From Streptomyces capitiformicae (GTDB taxonomy: Bacteria; Actinomycetota; Actinomycetes; Streptomycetales; Streptomycetaceae): 64,000 nt of DNA. The stretch is taken from positions 8,935,486 to 8,999,485 of the forward strand of contig NZ_CP022161.1 in the NCBI RefSeq assembly GCF_002214185.1. Reading direction: 5' to 3'. This document shows positions 1 through 9,068 of this stretch, piece after piece (within the stretch, counting starts at the first letter, position 1; every line of letters starts with the position of its first letter). A model generated the notes under the pieces. It saw only the letters and a program-made list of their open reading frames with translations. It did no database searches and was not told the DNA's origin. The position numbers and the translations under genes are program-made.

Positions 1-20
1 GGCGCATCAAGAAGCGCGCG

Positions 21-551
21 TTGGTGGACGGTAGTCCGCGTGCGGATGCCGTTCGGACGGTCCATGACCGTTACTGGGCGCGGGAGTTCCGCAGCGCGGT
101 GCTCTACGGCGTATTGCTCTTCGGGGCACTGGTACTGCTCGACTGCGGGTTCGCGCGGCTCACCGCCGTGCGCGCCGGATGGTGGGCCGCGCTCGCCGTG
201 CTGCTCCTGATCATCCTGACGCCGCCGCGGGTGAGTGCGGCTGCCGGCGCACTCGCCGCGCGCGGGCTCGTGACCCACCGCCGGGTGCGGACCGACCGCC
301 TCGCGGCGGTGCGCATATCCGAAGGCGTAAGCCAGCGGGTGATTCTCACGGATACGTCCGGCGGGCGGCTGATGCTGGATCCACGCGTCCTGATCGCCAA
401 CCCGTTGCTGTGGCACCAACTGGATCAAGGTGCACGCCGATCTCTGGAACAGGGGACCCTGCGGTCCGGCACGCCGGTGCTGGAGCGGTTGGGGCGGCGG
501 ATCGACGGCGAGCTGTGCCGCGGAACCCTCCGGGCCTCCGGCATGGAATAG
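21..551 (+). CDS. Membrane protein of unknown function, possibly 5'-partial
   Basis: About 176 residues. Two hydrophobic segments near residues 25-45 and 53-70 suggest a membrane hairpin, followed by a soluble C-terminal half rich in beta-type sequence, which resembles small PH-like (YdbT-type) membrane proteins only in general shape. The start is uncertain: TTG at 21 or GTG at 24. The same frame stays open to the left edge of the window (Arg-Ile-Lys-Lys-Arg-Ala before the TTG), so the gene may begin outside. The family is not recognised. It is convergent with the CBS gene. Confidence 0.55.
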   Translation: MVDGSPRADAVRTVHDRYWAREFRSAVLYGVLLFGALVLLDCGFARLTAVRAGWWAALAVLLLIILTPPRVSAAAGALAARGLVTHRRVRTDRLAAVRISEGVSQRVILTDTSGGRLMLDPRVLIANPLLWHQLDQGARRSLEQGTLRSGTPVLERLGRRIDGELCRGTLRASGME

Positions 552-578
552 CCTGCGCGCCGCAGTGCCCGGATACGG

Positions 579-1055
579 TTACTCGGGGCTCACCACTCCC
601 GCTGCGCCGAGGAGTTCATGCAGCAGGTGAGAAGCCGTGATCACACCCAGCAGATGCGTACCGTCCTTCGCCTTCTCCGCCACCGCCACCAACGGGCTGC
701 GCACCTCCGCCATCAGCGCGGCCACCTCCAGCGCGGTGTCGTCGGGGTCGGCGACCGGCGGCGTGGCCGCCGTGCTGGACAGGCACTCCCCCACGCGGCG
801 GCCGGCCAGCGCCTGGCAGAGCCGGTCGGCGTGCTTCTCGTCGACGACCGCGGCAAGGGTGGGGTCCTCGATCACGTAGGCGGGCACCAGCACTTTGATC
901 ATCTGGGAGGCCGGCAGGATCGCCTTCGGCTCACCCCGCTCGTCGAGTACCAACAGGCCGGGCAGCTTGTGCTCGGCCATCAGCCGGGCCGCGTCCATGG
1001 CGTCGCTGTCGACGCTCACCGTTTCGTATTCGACCGCCAGGTCACGAGCGCGCAC
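579..1055 (-). CDS. Tandem CBS-domain protein
   Basis: 158 residues. Two CBS motifs fill the protein: the first around residues 5-60 (VEYETVSVDSDAMDAARLM, then a LPGLLVLDERGEP strand-turn) and the second around 95-155 (VADPDDTALEVAALMAEV, then a LLGVITASHLL end motif). CBS pairs usually bind adenine nucleotides and regulate partner enzymes or transporters. No catalytic domain is attached. I chose GTG at 1055 because GAGGAG lies about 6 bases upstream; the longer frame to 1196 adds residues unlike a CBS protein. It lies next to a broken permease and a K+ pump operon, so a role in transport regulation is possible but inferred. Confidence 0.75.
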   Translation of the reverse strand: MRARDLAVEYETVSVDSDAMDAARLMAEHKLPGLLVLDERGEPKAILPASQMIKVLVPAYVIEDPTLAAVVDEKHADRLCQALAGRRVGECLSSTAATPPVADPDDTALEVAALMAEVRSPLVAVAEKAKDGTHLLGVITASHLLHELLGAAGVVSPE

Positions 1056-1179
1056 GGCGGGCTCCTCATCTACTGGAAACGTTCCTGTGCTCAGCGTCGT
1101 ACGTATTCCTGGTGTCGGCCAGGCCATTGACGCGAAACATACGCAGCGACCTCGATAAACACGGATCGCTCCCCTCCGA

Positions 1180-3224
1180 TCACCCACCGCGTTCACCCTG
1201 CCGGGACCGACGTGATCCCGGGTGCCTCTCCAGATGTACTGCCGGAGACGGAGGCTCGCCGCGGCGGACGGAGCCGGGAGCGCGGGCGGCCGGGCGGTCG
1301 GCGCGGGCCGAGGACGTCAGCTGCCAGGGGACGCTGGTGACCATCACACCAGGAGTGAAAAGCAGACGGCTCTCGAGCCAGAGGGCCGACTGGTTGTGGA
1401 GGAGGTTCTCCCACCAGTGACCCACCACGTACTCGGGGATGAAGACGGCCACGATGTCGCGCGGGCTCTCGCGCTGGATGGAGCGCACGTAGTCCACGAC
1501 CGGGCGGGTCACCTCCCGATAGGGGGAGTCGAGGATCTTCAGGGGGACCTCGATGCCATACGCCTCCCAGCGGTCGCGCAGCCGGGCCGCCTCGTCGCGG
1601 TCGACCGAGACGGTGAGCGCCTCCAGGTGGTCGGGACGGAAGGAGCGGGCGTACGACAGGGCGCGCAGGGTCGGTTTGTGGATGGTGGAGACGAGGACGA
1701 TCGCGAACACCCGGCTGGGCGGGGCGAGTTCGCCCCTCGGGTCGGTGACCGCGAGTTCGGCGGCGGTGGCGTCGTAGTGGCGGCGGATGCCGCGCATTGT
1801 CACCCACAGCACGATCGCGGCGACGACCGCGAGCCAAGCACCCTGCGTGAACTTGGTGGCCAGCACGATCAGCAGGACCACACCGGTGACCGCCGCGCCG
1901 GTTCCGTTGATCACCCGGGTGATCTTGTGGTGGCGACGCAGGGCGGGGTCGGTCTCGGTACGCAGTTCGCGGTTCCAGTGCCGGACCATGCCCGTCTGGG
2001 AGAGCGTGAAGGAGGTGAACACACCCAGGATGTAGAGGTGGATGAGATTGGTGACGTTGGCCTGGAAGCCGTACAGCAGCAGGCCGGCGACGATCGCGAG
2101 GGCGAGGATGCCGTTGGAGAAGGCGAGACGGTCGCCGCGGTTGTGCAGTTGGCGGGGCAGGTAGCGGTGTTGGGCCAGGATCGAGGCGAGTAGCGGGAAG
2201 CCGTTGAAAGCGGTGTTCGCGGCGAGGATGAGGAAGAGCGCGGTGGCGGCCTGGATGTAGTAGAAGCCGATGCTGTGCTCGCCGCCGAAGACGGCGGCCG
2301 CGACCTGGGCGATGACGGTGCGCTGGGTGTGGCTGTCGCAATTGCCGTCGAGACCGGTCAGGCGGCCTTCGCCACCAGCGCCAGGGTGGTGACCCCGACG
2401 AACATGGTGATGGAGATGGCGCCCATGACCGCCATCGTGGTCGCCGCGTTCTTCGGCTTGGGCTTGCGGAACGCGGGCACCCCATTGGAGATCGCCTCCA
2501 CGCCGGTCAGCGCGGTGCAACCCTGGGAGAAGGCACGCAGCACGAGCATCACCAGCGCCAGTCCGGTCAGATTCGCTTCGTGCGGCTCGGCCGTGATGCC
2601 GTACTTGGCGGACTCGGCGACCGGCGCGTCCCCGACCAGGTAGCGGAACAGCCCGGTCGTGATCATGATGAGGACGCCGCCGACGAACAGATAGGTCGGC
2701 GCGGCGAAGGCCCGCCCTGACTCGCGTACGCCCCGCAGGTTCATGGCGGTGAGCAGCGCGACGAAGCCGAGGGCCATGGCCACACGGTGGTCGGCAAGTT
2801 CTGGGATGGCCGAGATGATGTTGTCGACACCGGAGGCGACGGAGACGGCCACCGTCATGACGTAGTCGACGAGCAGCGAGGCGGCGACCACCAGCCCGGC
2901 CGAGAGGCCCAGGTTGGTGGAGACGACCTCGTACGAGCCACCGCCACTCGGGTAGGTGCTCACCACCTGCCGGTACGAGGGCACCACCACCGTCAGCAGG
3001 ATCACGACGGCAGCCGCGATCCACGGCGTGAAGTGCAGGTAAGCCAGACCGCCGAGGCTGAGGACCAGGAGGATCTCCCGGGTCGCGTACGCCGCCGAGG
3101 ACAGGGGGTCGGACGCGAAGATCGGCAGGGCAAGCCGCTTGGGGAGCAGCGTCTCGTGAAGTTCCTCGCTGCGCTTGGCCCGGCCGATCACCAGGCGTTT
3201 GAGCAGACCGGTCACGTTGAGCAC
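1180..3224 (-). pseudogene. APC-family permease, frameshifted
   Basis: The N-terminal 288 residues (from 3224) are a typical APC-superfamily permease with a cytosolic lead-in (LPIFASDPLSSAAYATRE) and the first six or so membrane helices. They end at a TGA at 2358-2360 right after ALVAKAA. The protein resumes in another frame from about 2354 (RLTGLDGNCDSHTQRTVIAQ), continues through the remaining helices and a cytosolic C-terminal domain, and ends at 1180. Compared with its intact relative at 61910-63865, a short stretch around the break is missing as well as the frame, so a small deletion is likelier than a simple one-base slip. It is divergent from the kdp operon across about 400 bp. A sequencing error cannot be excluded. 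Confidence 0.7.
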
Positions 3225-3625
3225 ACGCGCGAGGTCAAGCCGCGAGGGGGGGTCGCATGGGGAGTGCTGACCCGTCGGTTAGGCGTTAAGGGGCCGTTAG
3301 GGTTTCGCACGATGCGCATAAATGGCGCAAATCGCAAATGAGGGGGCCATGCACCTCGGCGGGCACAGCCCCCAGTGGCAGGTCCGCGGCAGTGCTTTTC
3401 CACGTTTCTTCGCGCGTCGCCAACGGAGGCGGCGATCCAACCCTGACGTCTCGTTCCGCCGCGCGCAGAACGGTGCGGCGCGGGTCGCGCCGTATGGGGT
3501 GCGTCAAAGGTGTACGTGCCTCCGTATGGAAGCCGTTAAGGGCGGTCGAATCCGGTCGAGGCAGCAGGTTTCCTGTTGCGGTCCGATCCTCTTACGGATT
3601 TCCGAACCTCATTCAGGAGCTTGCG
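3225..3625. promoter_or_regulatory. Divergent intergenic region upstream of kdp
   Basis: This 400-bp gap separates the minus-strand permease from the plus-strand kdp operon and should hold both promoters. Three GTTA(G/A)G-type words occur at 3278, 3285 and 3296, just before an AT-richer stretch (3315-3345) that is unusual in this GC-rich DNA; these are candidate regulator or promoter sites. The last 50 bases before the 27-residue ORF resemble the sequence before the duplicate locus at 19329 (a similar CCGAA-CTC-AGGAGCT-CGCGATGGCCGA layout), so part of the leader was duplicated along with the genes. No riboswitch could be assigned. Confidence 0.35.
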
Positions 3626-3709
3626 ATGGCCGACGTGGCCTTCGTCGTCGCCACGATCGCGGTGTTCGCGCTCGTGGCTCTCATCGCCAAGGGGGTGGCG
3701 AAGCTGTGA
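3626..3709 (+). CDS. 27-residue single-helix protein leading the kdp operon
   Basis: 27 residues ([20 protein letters not shown], then a basic tail), essentially one transmembrane helix. AGGAG sits about 8 bases upstream of the ATG. Its stop overlaps the GTG start of kdpF, so the two are probably translationally coupled. A close copy, with the same length and the same overlap, precedes the second kdpF at 19329, which argues that it is a real gene. Its size and topology are like KdpF, the small stabilising subunit of the Kdp pump, so a similar accessory role is plausible but not shown. Confidence 0.6.
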   Translation: MADVAFVVATIAVFALVALIAKGVAKL

Positions 3710-3795
3710 CCGCCGAGAACATTGTCGGCTTGGTCGTGGCCGTCGCCCTGCTGGGCTATCTCGTCCTCGCCCTGATCTTCCCGGAGAGGTTCTGA
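3706..3795 (+). CDS. kdpF: KdpF, small subunit of the K+-transporting ATPase
   Basis: 29 residues with a single membrane helix ([20 protein letters not shown]) and the characteristic F-P-E-R-F end. KdpF is a membrane peptide that stabilises the KdpABC complex. Length and sequence fit the family. It starts at a GTG overlapping the previous stop and lies 8 bases before kdpA. Confidence 0.9.
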   Translation: MTAENIVGLVVAVALLGYLVLALIFPERF

Positions 3796-3803
3796 GCCGC
3801 GTC

Positions 3804-5468
3804 ATGAGCCCCGTCCTCGCTGACGTGCTCCTGGTGACCGCGCTGATCGGCGCGCTCGCCCTGGTGCACCGTCCCCTCGGCGACTACATGGCCGCCGTCT
3901 ACTCCTCCAAGAAGCACCTTCGCGTCGAGCGCTGGATCTACCGCTCGGTGGGCGCGAACCCCGACACGGAGATGCGCTGGCCTGCCTACCTGCGTGGGGT
4001 ACTGGCCTTCTCCGCGGTGAGCGTGCTGTTCCTCTACCTGCTGCAGCGGGTGCAGGACAAGCTGCCGCTGTCGCTCGGCTTCAAGCCGATCACCCCGGAC
4101 CAGGCGTTCAACACGGCCGTGTCGTTCGTGTCGAACACCAACTGGCAGTCGTACTCGGGTGAGGCGGCGATGAGCCACGTCACCCAGACCGCCGGCCTCG
4201 CGGTGCAGAACTTCGTCTCCGCCGCTGTCGGCATCGCCGTGGCGGTGGCGCTGGTGCGCGGCTTCGCCCGCTCCCGCACCGGGGACCTGGGCAACTTCTG
4301 GGCGGACCTGGTGCGCGGCGTCGTCCGCATCCTGGTCCCGATCTCCGTGGTCGCCGCCGTGATCCTCATCGCTGCCGGCGCCATCCAGAACTTCGGCGAC
4401 ATCCACACCATCACCACGCTGACCGGCGACAAGCAGGCCATCAGCCCCGGCGCGGTCGCCTCCCAGGAGGCCATCAAGGACCTGGGCACGAACGGCGGCG
4501 GCTTCTTCAACGCCAACAGCGCCCACCCGTTCGAGAACCCCAACGGCTTCACCAACCTGCTGGAGATCTTCCTGCTCCTGGTGATCCCGTTCTCGCTGCC
4601 GCGCACCTTCGGCAAGATGGTCGGCAACGTCAAGCAGGGCTACGCGATCGTCGCCGCGATGGGCATCATCTGGTTCCTCGGCGTGGTCGCGGTGACCTGG
4701 ATCGAGTACGCCCACCCGGGCACCGCCTCGCAGATCGCGGGCGGGTCGATGGAGGGCAAGGAACAGCGGTTCGGCGAGGGCCCGTCGTCGCTGTTCGCGG
4801 TGTCGACGACGATGACCTCGACCGGCTCGGTGAACTCCTTCCACGACTCCTTCCAGGGCCTGTCCGGCGGGGTACTGCTACTGGGCATGATGCTCGGCGA
4901 GATCGCGCCCGGAGGTGTCGGCTCCGGCCTCTACGGCATGCTGATCATGGCGATCATCGCGGTGTTCCTCGCCGGGCTGATGGTCGGCCGCACGCCCGAG
5001 TACCTCGGCAAGAAGATCGGCACCCGCGAGATCAAGCTGGCGGCCTGCTACATCCTCATCACCCCCGCGCTGGTGCTGATCGGCACCGCAGTGGCGATGG
5101 CCCTGCCCGACGGCAAGGACGCCATGACCAACGTCGGGGCGCACGGCTTCTCCGAGGTCCTGTACGCCTACACCTCCGCCTCGAACAACAACGGTTCCGC
5201 GTTCGCGGGCTTCGGCGCCAACACCGAGTTCTTCAACACGACATTGGGCCTGTGCATGGCACTGGGCCGGTTCCTGCCGATGGTGTTCGTGCTGGCGCTG
5301 GCCGGCTCGCTCGCCGAGCAGAAGCCGATCCCCGCCACCGCGGGCACGCTCCGCACGGAGAAGCCGCTGTTCACCGGACTCCTCGTGGGCGCCATCATGA
5401 TCATCACCGGTCTGACGTTCTTCCCGGCCCTGGCGCTGGGCCCGCTGGCCGAGGGGCTGGCGACATGA
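3804..5468 (+). CDS. kdpA: KdpA, K+-translocating channel subunit
   Basis: 554 residues, the normal KdpA length. KdpA is the channel-like subunit of the high-affinity K+-ATPase, related to Trk/Ktr/HKT transporters with four pore loops. Signature loops are visible: [19 protein letters not shown] near residue 228, [11 protein letters not shown] near 335 and [12 protein letters not shown] near 455. About ten hydrophobic helices are present. I chose the ATG at 3804 because the open frame further upstream covers kdpF and non-coding sequence. Its TGA overlaps the kdpB ATG (ATGA), indicating coupled translation. Confidence 0.97.
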   Translation: MSPVLADVLLVTALIGALALVHRPLGDYMAAVYSSKKHLRVERWIYRSVGANPDTEMRWPAYLRGVLAFSAVSVLFLYLLQRVQDKLPLSLGFKPITPDQAFNTAVSFVSNTNWQSYSGEAAMSHVTQTAGLAVQNFVSAAVGIAVAVALVRGFARSRTGDLGNFWADLVRGVVRILVPISVVAAVILIAAGAIQNFGDIHTITTLTGDKQAISPGAVASQEAIKDLGTNGGGFFNANSAHPFENPNGFTNLLEIFLLLVIPFSLPRTFGKMVGNVKQGYAIVAAMGIIWFLGVVAVTWIEYAHPGTASQIAGGSMEGKEQRFGEGPSSLFAVSTTMTSTGSVNSFHDSFQGLSGGVLLLGMMLGEIAPGGVGSGLYGMLIMAIIAVFLAGLMVGRTPEYLGKKIGTREIKLAACYILITPALVLIGTAVAMALPDGKDAMTNVGAHGFSEVLYAYTSASNNNGSAFAGFGANTEFFNTTLGLCMALGRFLPMVFVLALAGSLAEQKPIPATAGTLRTEKPLFTGLLVGAIMIITGLTFFPALALGPLAEGLAT

Positions 5469-7603
5469 CCACTCGTATCGACAAGCAAGAGGACCCGATG
5501 TCCACGGTTACCCCGACCCGGGCACCGCACCAGGACGTACCGACCGGACACAAGCCGGCCGAGGGCCGCGTCGGCGCGGGCCTGTTCGACCCCAAGCAAC
5601 TCGTCAAGTCACTGCCCGACGCCTTCCGCAAGCTCGACCCGCGGGTGATGGTCAAGTCCCCCGTGATGTTCGTCGTGCTCATCGGCTCGGTGGTCACCAC
5701 CGTGCTGGCGATCAAGACCCCGGGCGACTGGTTCGGCTGGGTCATCGCCGCCTGGCTGTGGCTGACCGTCGTCTTCGCCAACCTGGCGGAGGCCGTCGCC
5801 GAGGGCCGCGGCAAGGCGCAGGCGGACACCCTGCGCAAGGCCAAGACCGACACCGTGGCGCGCCGACTCGTCGGGGACTCCGAAGAGCGCGTGCCCGGTA
5901 CGGAGTTGAAGGTCGGCGACCTGGTCGTGTGCGAGGCCGGCGACATCATCCCCGGCGATGGTGACGTCGTCGAAGGAGTCGCGTCCGTCGACGAGTCGGC
6001 GATCACCGGCGAGTCCGCGCCCGTCATCCGCGAGTCCGGCGGCGACCGCAGCGCCGTCACCGGCGGCACGAAGGTGCTCTCCGACCGGATCGTCATCAAG
6101 ATCACGACCAAGCCGGGCGAGACCTTCATCGACCGGATGATCAACCTGGTCGAGGGCGCGGCACGGCAGAAGACGCCCAACGAGATCGCGCTGAACATCC
6201 TGCTGGCCTCGCTCACCATCGTCTTCCTGCTCGCGGTCGTGACGCTGAAGCCGTTCGCCATCTACGCGGGCGCCGACAAGCAGACCTCCATGATCGTGCT
6301 GACAGCTCTGCTGGTCTGCCTCATCCCGACCACGATCGGCGCACTGCTCTCCGCCATCGGCATCGCGGGCATGGACCGCCTGGTCCAGCGCAACGTCCTC
6401 GCCATGTCCGGCCGGGCAGTCGAGGCCGCCGGCGACGTCTCGACGCTGCTGCTGGACAAGACCGGCACTATCACCCTCGGCAACCGCCAGGCCGCCGAGT
6501 TCGTGCCAGTGCGCGGCACGACGGAGGCCGAGGTCGCCGACGCTGCCCAACTGTCGTCGCTGGCCGACGAGACGCCCGAGGGCCGCTCCATCGTCGTACT
6601 GGCGAAGCAGAAGTACGGGCTGCGCGAACGCCACCAGGGCGAGCTCGCGCACGCCGAATGGATCGCCTTCACCGCCCAGACCCGGATGTCGGGTGTGGAT
6701 GTCGACGGGCGCAAGATCCGCAAGGGTGCGGCCGGGTCGGTCATCGCCTGGGTGCGGGAGCAGGGCGGGTCGGTCGCCGAGGACGCCGACGAGATCGCCA
6801 ACCGCATCTCGGAGGCAGGCGGTACGCCGCTGCTGGTCGCGGTCCAGGACGACCGGGGCACCCGGATCCTGGGGGTCATCCACCTGAAGGACGTGGTCAA
6901 GGAGGGCATGCGGGAGCGGTTCGAGGAACTGCGCCGCATGGGCATCAAGACCGTCATGATCACCGGTGACAACCCGCTGACCGCGAAGGCCATCGCGGAC
7001 GAGGCCGGAGTCGACGACTTCCTCGCGGAGGCGACCCCCGAGGACAAGATGGCCCTCATCAAGCGGGAACAGGCCGGCGGCAAGCTGGTCGCGATGACCG
7101 GCGACGGTACGAACGACGCACCCGCGCTGGCCCAGGCGGACGTCGGCGTGGCGATGAACACGGGTACGTCGGCCGCCAAGGAGGCCGGCAACATGGTCGA
7201 CCTCGACTCCAACCCGACCAAGCTCATCGAGATCGTCGAGATCGGCAAGCAACTCCTCATCACGCGGGGCGCGTTGACGACGTTCTCCATCGCCAACGAC
7301 GTCGCGAAGTACTTCGCGATCATCCCGGCGATGTTCGCGGTCGCCTACCCGTCACTGGACAAGCTCAACATCATGGGCCTGGCCAGCCCGGAGTCGGCGA
7401 TCCTGTCCGCGGTCATCTTCAACGCGTTGATCATCATCGCCCTGGTGCCGCTCGCCCTGCGGGGTGTGCAGTACCGGCCGATGAGCGCCGACCGGATGCT
7501 GCGCCGCAACCTCGGCATCTACGGCCTCGGCGGGCTGATCGCCCCGTTCATCGGCATCAAGATCATCGACCTGCTCATCTCGCTGATCCCCGGGATCCGG
7601 TGA
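5465..7603 (+). CDS. kdpB: KdpB, P-type ATPase subunit for K+ uptake
   Basis: About 712 residues. It couples ATP hydrolysis to K+ import through KdpA. The P-type motifs are intact: TGES (AITGESAPV) in the actuator domain, the phosphorylation site DKTGTIT, and the hinge motif [15 protein letters not shown]. Membrane helices flank these domains. The start overlaps the kdpA stop as ATGA at 5465. An in-frame ATG at 5498 has a better spaced AAGAGGA and is an alternative that would remove 11 residues. Confidence 0.97.
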   Translation: MTTRIDKQEDPMSTVTPTRAPHQDVPTGHKPAEGRVGAGLFDPKQLVKSLPDAFRKLDPRVMVKSPVMFVVLIGSVVTTVLAIKTPGDWFGWVIAAWLWLTVVFANLAEAVAEGRGKAQADTLRKAKTDTVARRLVGDSEERVPGTELKVGDLVVCEAGDIIPGDGDVVEGVASVDESAITGESAPVIRESGGDRSAVTGGTKVLSDRIVIKITTKPGETFIDRMINLVEGAARQKTPNEIALNILLASLTIVFLLAVVTLKPFAIYAGADKQTSMIVLTALLVCLIPTTIGALLSAIGIAGMDRLVQRNVLAMSGRAVEAAGDVSTLLLDKTGTITLGNRQAAEFVPVRGTTEAEVADAAQLSSLADETPEGRSIVVLAKQKYGLRERHQGELAHAEWIAFTAQTRMSGVDVDGRKIRKGAAGSVIAWVREQGGSVAEDADEIANRISEAGGTPLLVAVQDDRGTRILGVIHLKDVVKEGMRERFEELRRMGIKTVMITGDNPLTAKAIADEAGVDDFLAEATPEDKMALIKREQAGGKLVAMTGDGTNDAPALAQADVGVAMNTGTSAAKEAGNMVDLDSNPTKLIEIVEIGKQLLITRGALTTFSIANDVAKYFAIIPAMFAVAYPSLDKLNIMGLASPESAILSAVIFNALIIIALVPLALRGVQYRPMSADRMLRRNLGIYGLGGLIAPFIGIKIIDLLISLIPGIR

Positions 7604-8220
7604 AGGACATGAACAACTCCGTAACCAACACCGCACGGATGCTGTGGGCGGCCCTGCGCATGCTGCTCGTCCTCACCGTCGTGACCGGCATCCTCTACCC
7701 CCTCGTCGTCACCGGCATCGGCCAACTCGCCTTCCACGACAAGGCCAACGGCTCCATCGTCAAGGCCGACGGCAAGGAGGTCGGCTCCAAGCTGATCGGC
7801 CAAAGCTGGAACATCAAGGGCACCAACAAGCCGGACCCGAAGTGGTTCCAGGGGCGGCCGTCCAACAGCGACTACGACCCGCTGGCCACCGGTTCCAGCC
7901 AGCTGAGCGCCGGCAACCCCGAGCTCGTGAACATGGTGAAGGCAGCCAAGAAGCAGGTCGCCGAGTTCAACGGCGTACCCGAGTCCGAGGTGCCCGCCGA
8001 CGCGGTCACCGGCTCCGCCTCCGCCATCGACCCGGACATCTCCCCGGACTACGCGGACATCCAGGTCAAGCGGGTCGCAGAGGCGAACGGGCTGACCGTC
8101 ACTCAGGTCGAGAAGCTGGTCAAGGACCACACCGACGGCCGCGCCCTCGGCTTCATGGGCGAGCCGCGCGTCAACGTCCTCGAACTCAACATCGCGCTCA
8201 AGGAACTGGCCGACCACTGA
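7600..8220 (+). CDS. kdpC: KdpC, periplasmic-facing subunit of the K+-ATPase
   Basis: 206 residues with one N-terminal membrane helix (about residues 15-38) followed by a hydrophilic domain with the conserved GSKLIGQSW and WFQGRPS segments and the C-terminal [16 protein letters not shown] motif. KdpC is essential for complex assembly and affinity. The GTG at 7600 overlaps the kdpB stop; the ATG at 7609 is an alternative. About 118 bp separate it from kdpE, so the two-component genes may also have a separate signal. Confidence 0.95.
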   Translation: MKDMNNSVTNTARMLWAALRMLLVLTVVTGILYPLVVTGIGQLAFHDKANGSIVKADGKEVGSKLIGQSWNIKGTNKPDPKWFQGRPSNSDYDPLATGSSQLSAGNPELVNMVKAAKKQVAEFNGVPESEVPADAVTGSASAIDPDISPDYADIQVKRVAEANGLTVTQVEKLVKDHTDGRALGFMGEPRVNVLELNIALKELADH

Positions 8221-8338
8221 TGCAGTTAGCAGCAGGGACAGCGGCCGGGAGTCGGCAGACCGGAACATCCGGCCCCGTCGGCTCCCGCCGCCGCCCTGAC
8301 GGCCCCGACCCCACCGACGACAGGAAGGCCGCACACCG

Positions 8339-9022
8339 ATGACCCGGGTGCTGGTGGTGGAGGACGATCCACAGCTCGTACGAGCCCTCGTGATCAACAT
8401 GCAAGCCCGCCAGTACGGAGTGGACGCCGCGCCGGACGGCGCCACCGCGCTCCGACTGGCCGCCGCCCGCCAGCCGGACGTGGTGGTGCTCGACCTGGGC
8501 CTGCCCGACATGGACGGCGTCGAGGTGATCAAGGCGCTGCGCGGCTGGACCCGAGTGCCCGTGCTGGTCCTGTCCGCCCGGACGGCGTCCGACGAGAAGG
8601 TCGCCGCCCTCGACGCGGGCGCCGACGACTACATCACCAAGCCGTTCAGCATGAACGAGCTGCTGGCCCGGCTGCGGGCCGCCGTCCGCCGTACCGAGGC
8701 CCTGCCGATGGCACCCGAGACGACGATGGTCACGACGAGCGAGTTCACCATCGACCTGCTGGCCAAGAAGGCCACCAGAGGCGGCCGCGACATCCGGCTG
8801 ACCCCGACCGAGTGGCACCTGCTGGAAATCCTGGTCTGCAACCCCGGCCGCCTGGTCACCCAGAAGCAACTCCTCCAGGAGGTCTGGGGGGCCACCTACA
8901 GCGACAAGACGAACTACCTTCGGGTCTACATGGCCCAGTTGAGACGAAAACTCGAAGCGGACCCCTCCCACCCCCGCTACCTCATCACCGAGCCGGGCAT
9001 GGGCTACCGCTTCGAGTCATGA
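8339..9022 (+). CDS. kdpE: KdpE, OmpR-type response regulator
   Basis: 227 residues. The receiver domain (1-120) has the acidic pair at D9/D10, the phospho-acceptor D52 (VVVLDLGLPDMDG) and the conserved lysine in DDYITKPF. The C-terminal winged-helix domain of OmpR type (about 130-225) includes TPTEWHLLEIL and TNYLRVYMAQLRRKLE. It should activate the kdp promoter when phosphorylated by KdpD. It lies 46 bp before kdpD. Confidence 0.95.
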   Translation: MTRVLVVEDDPQLVRALVINMQARQYGVDAAPDGATALRLAAARQPDVVVLDLGLPDMDGVEVIKALRGWTRVPVLVLSARTASDEKVAALDAGADDYITKPFSMNELLARLRAAVRRTEALPMAPETTMVTTSEFTIDLLAKKATRGGRDIRLTPTEWHLLEILVCNPGRLVTQKQLLQEVWGATYSDKTNYLRVYMAQLRRKLEADPSHPRYLITEPGMGYRFES

Positions 9023-9068
9023 CGCGCTCTCGATCCTCCTGACCACACACGACTTCAGAGACGAGACG

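Noticed and set aside
3340..3600. Possible ydaO-type (c-di-AMP) riboswitch in the kdp leader, prompted by a GTCGAATCCGG word.
   Set aside because: The word is isolated; the flanking helices and the GG(A/G)ACC-type elements of the motif could not be drawn. A covariance-model search would decide.
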